A DNA stretch of 64,000 bases. Source: JADJPO01 sp963825645 (GTDB lineage Bacteria > Actinomycetota > Actinomycetes > Actinomycetales > Kineosporiaceae). Below are positions 62,535-64,000 of the stretch, one piece after another. The translations under genes were made by a program, and so were the position numbers. The notes under the pieces were generated by a model. It was not told where the DNA came from. It searched no databases and saw only the letters and a program-made list of their open reading frames with translations. The stretch is from NCBI GenBank assembly GCA_963825645.1, contig CAWGTT010000007.1, forward strand, positions 1 through 64,000. Reading direction: 5' to 3'. Within the stretch, counting starts at the first letter, position 1; each line of letters opens with the position of its first letter.

Positions 62535-62883
62535 TCACCCCGAACCACACTCACGAAGTCCCTGACGGACCCGGCTCCGCCCGCGGTGCTGGTGAGTCAG
62601 TAGAGGACGATGAGCCGGGGCTGTCGCAGCTGGTCTGATCTCGGTGGCAACGAGGCCGTGCGGGAGCAGGCGCATCGATACCTGACCAGACGGGGGATGC
62701 GTCGCCGCGAGGTCGGGGTCCATCCCGGCCCGGATGGCGGCGAGGACGTGCTCGAGCGCGACGGCGAGTTGAGTCAACGAGCGTCGCGCGGCCTGCGGCG
62801 AAGTGCGCCAGGGCGAAGGCGATCACCAGGCGCGGGACGAGGTCGGCGACCGGGTACCGGACCTGGATCGTGCCGTGAAACAT
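62535..62883 (-). pseudogene. Small frameshifted hypothetical protein
   Basis: One frame from ATG 62883 reads FHGTIQVRYPVADLVPRLVI and AFALAHFAAGR. Another frame continues with LTQLAVALEHVLAAIRAGMD, ATHPPSGQVSMRLLPHGLV and ends at 62535. The two halves join near 62785 into a smooth protein of about 110 residues. I cannot name a family. Confidence 0.4.
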
Positions 62884-62903
62884 CCCTATTGAGCTCGGTC
62901 GGG

Positions 62904-64000
62904 TCAGTCGATCAGGCAGTGGTTCATCGCGACGACGGCGAGGGTGCGGGTGGCGGTGAGGACTTCGTCGATGGGGACGTTCTCGTTCGGGCTGTGGGCG
63001 AGACTGGCGTCTCCGGGGCCGTAGTGGATGGTGGGTATGCCGGCTATCCCGGTCATGAGCCTGAGGTCGCTGCCGTAGGGGGCGCCCCAGGTGTGCTGTG
63101 CTCGCGTTGAGATCGACCGGTGGGCGTCTCGCACGGTTGAGATGATCGAGGCGTCCGGGTCGGTCTGTCCGGGGGCGAATTGGCCTCCCCACCACTGGAC
63201 CTCGACGGGGTGGTCGCGCAGCCAGGGGTCCTGGGCACAGGCAAGGGCCACCGCTTCGATGAGCAGTCCGCGGGCGTCGTCGGGCGACTCGCCGAGCGCG
63301 ACGCCGTAGCGTCCCTCGGCGATCAGCTGGTCGGGCACCGACGACGGCCAATCGCCGGAGCGGAGGAGGCCGATCTCGATGGGGTAGGCGATGTCCCACC
63401 GCGACATGAGGGGATGCGTGTCGGCGTTGCGTCGAGCCTCCAGTTGCCGAAGCGCCGCAAACACGGGCCAGAACTTCTCGATCGCGCTCACCCCGGACGT
63501 GCGGCGGGAGGCGTGGGTGGCCAGCCCGGGGACGCGCAACCTGAAGGTGAGCGATCCGCCGTTCGCCGGGACCAGGTCCAGTGATGTCGGTTCGGGGATG
63601 ACGCAGGCGTCCGCGCGCCAGCCTCGAGCCAGGGTCGCGTAGGTGCCGAGCCCACCGTCTTCCTCGCCCTGGACGCTGGCTAGCACGAGGTCGCCTCGCA
63701 ACGGCACGTTCAGCGTGGTCATGGCGCGGGTCGCCCACAACGCTGCGACGAGACCGCCCTTCATGTCGCAGGTGCCGCGACCGTAGACGAAGTGGCGGTC
63801 TACTGCGCCGCTGAATGGATCGCCCGGCTGCCACGTCGCCAGGTCGCCCGGCGGCACGACGTCGACATGGGCGTTGAGCATCAGCGACGGCCCGTCGCCG
63901 CGGCCACGCAGCGCCCCGACGAGGCCCCAGGCCTCACGACGGTCCACCTCCACGCCGGGGAAGTCTGGGGCGGCGATGGTGTCGGCCAGCGGGATCTGCC
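62904..64000 (-). CDS. M20-family metallopeptidase (ArgE/DapE/CPG2-type), 5' end beyond the window
   Basis: The visible 365 residues include the first metal-binding motif LNAHVDVVPPGD (His, Asp), the bridging region YGRGTCDMKGG with a metal-ligand Asp, the catalytic EE pair in VQGEEDGGLG, an inserted dimerisation domain with LRVPGLATHASRRTSG and the final His in HYGPGDASLAHSPNENVPID. It is a two-zinc deacylase or exopeptidase for N-acyl amino acids or dipeptides. The frame stays open to the window edge, so the N-terminus is cut off. Confidence 0.92.
   Translation of the reverse strand, partial: QIPLADTIAAPDFPGVEVDRREAWGLVGALRGRGDGPSLMLNAHVDVVPPGDLATWQPGDPFSGAVDRHFVYGRGTCDMKGGLVAALWATRAMTTLNVPLRGDLVLASVQGEEDGGLGTYATLARGWRADACVIPEPTSLDLVPANGGSLTFRLRVPGLATHASRRTSGVSAIEKFWPVFAALRQLEARRNADTHPLMSRWDIAYPIEIGLLRSGDWPSSVPDQLIAEGRYGVALGESPDDARGLLIEAVALACAQDPWLRDHPVEVQWWGGQFAPGQTDPDASIISTVRDAHRSISTRAQHTWGAPYGSDLRLMTGIAGIPTIHYGPGDASLAHSPNENVPIDEVLTATRTLAVVAMNHCLID

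Overview
The window comes from a high-GC actinomycete, most likely a Pseudonocardiaceae member (Pseudonocardia-like). This is inferred from the fused F420-biosynthesis gene fbiC, a GTP-type PEP carboxykinase, two LytR-CpsA-Psr proteins, frequent GTG starts and very high third-position GC. No rRNA operon, CRISPR array or replication origin was seen. Two intact tRNAs are present: Ser-GCT at 39888-39978 and Arg-ACG at 46305-46380.

Layout. (1) 1-13170 is a worn accessory stretch. It holds an IS110-family element with a plausible bridge-RNA segment, wreckage of AMIN-like genes, an intact NYN/LOTUS protein, two decaying copies of a secreted beta-helix (pectate-lyase-like) gene, a permease fragment, and a LacI regulator divergent from a 1163-aa protein with features of carbohydrate-active six-hairpin enzymes. 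A 12-bp perfect palindrome, probably the LacI operator, lies 20 bp before the large gene. A scrap of the NYN gene's 3' end reappears at 13040-13160 beside fbiC, so the 8.5 kb between looks like an insertion or rearrangement. (2) 13170-46300 is mostly chromosomal backbone: fbiC, an acyltransferase, a caspase plus CHAT-protease pair, FurA, HMG-CoA lyase, citrate synthase, a GYF-PrsW membrane protease, two LCP proteins, a subtilase, DUF445, a degenerate-GGDEF protein, MarR and TetR regulators with their divergent targets, and PEP carboxykinase. (3) From 46172, beginning with a damaged tRNA-Arg copy next to the intact tRNA-Arg, to about 62250 is a metal-resistance island.

The island carries a CopB-like CPH ATPase, a multicopper-oxidase remnant, an F510_1955-type lipoprotein, DUF302, an ArsR-rhodanese fusion translationally coupled to a broken cysteine desulfurase, an MFS exporter, a SHOCT/PepSY/response-regulator/kinase operon, ChrB-DUF1232-PAP2, and then a CsoR box, CopA, CsoR and CopZ. 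Together these describe copper export and sensing with secondary sulfur and chromate functions. Several members are frameshifted or internally deleted, so the island is partly decaying. The window ends inside an M20 peptidase gene.

The most promising poorly described systems are the adjacent caspase and CHAT proteases (16880-20577), which may form a two-protease cascade, and the LacI-controlled 1163-aa enzyme (9541-13032). All functional assignments rest on reading the sequence; no database search was run.
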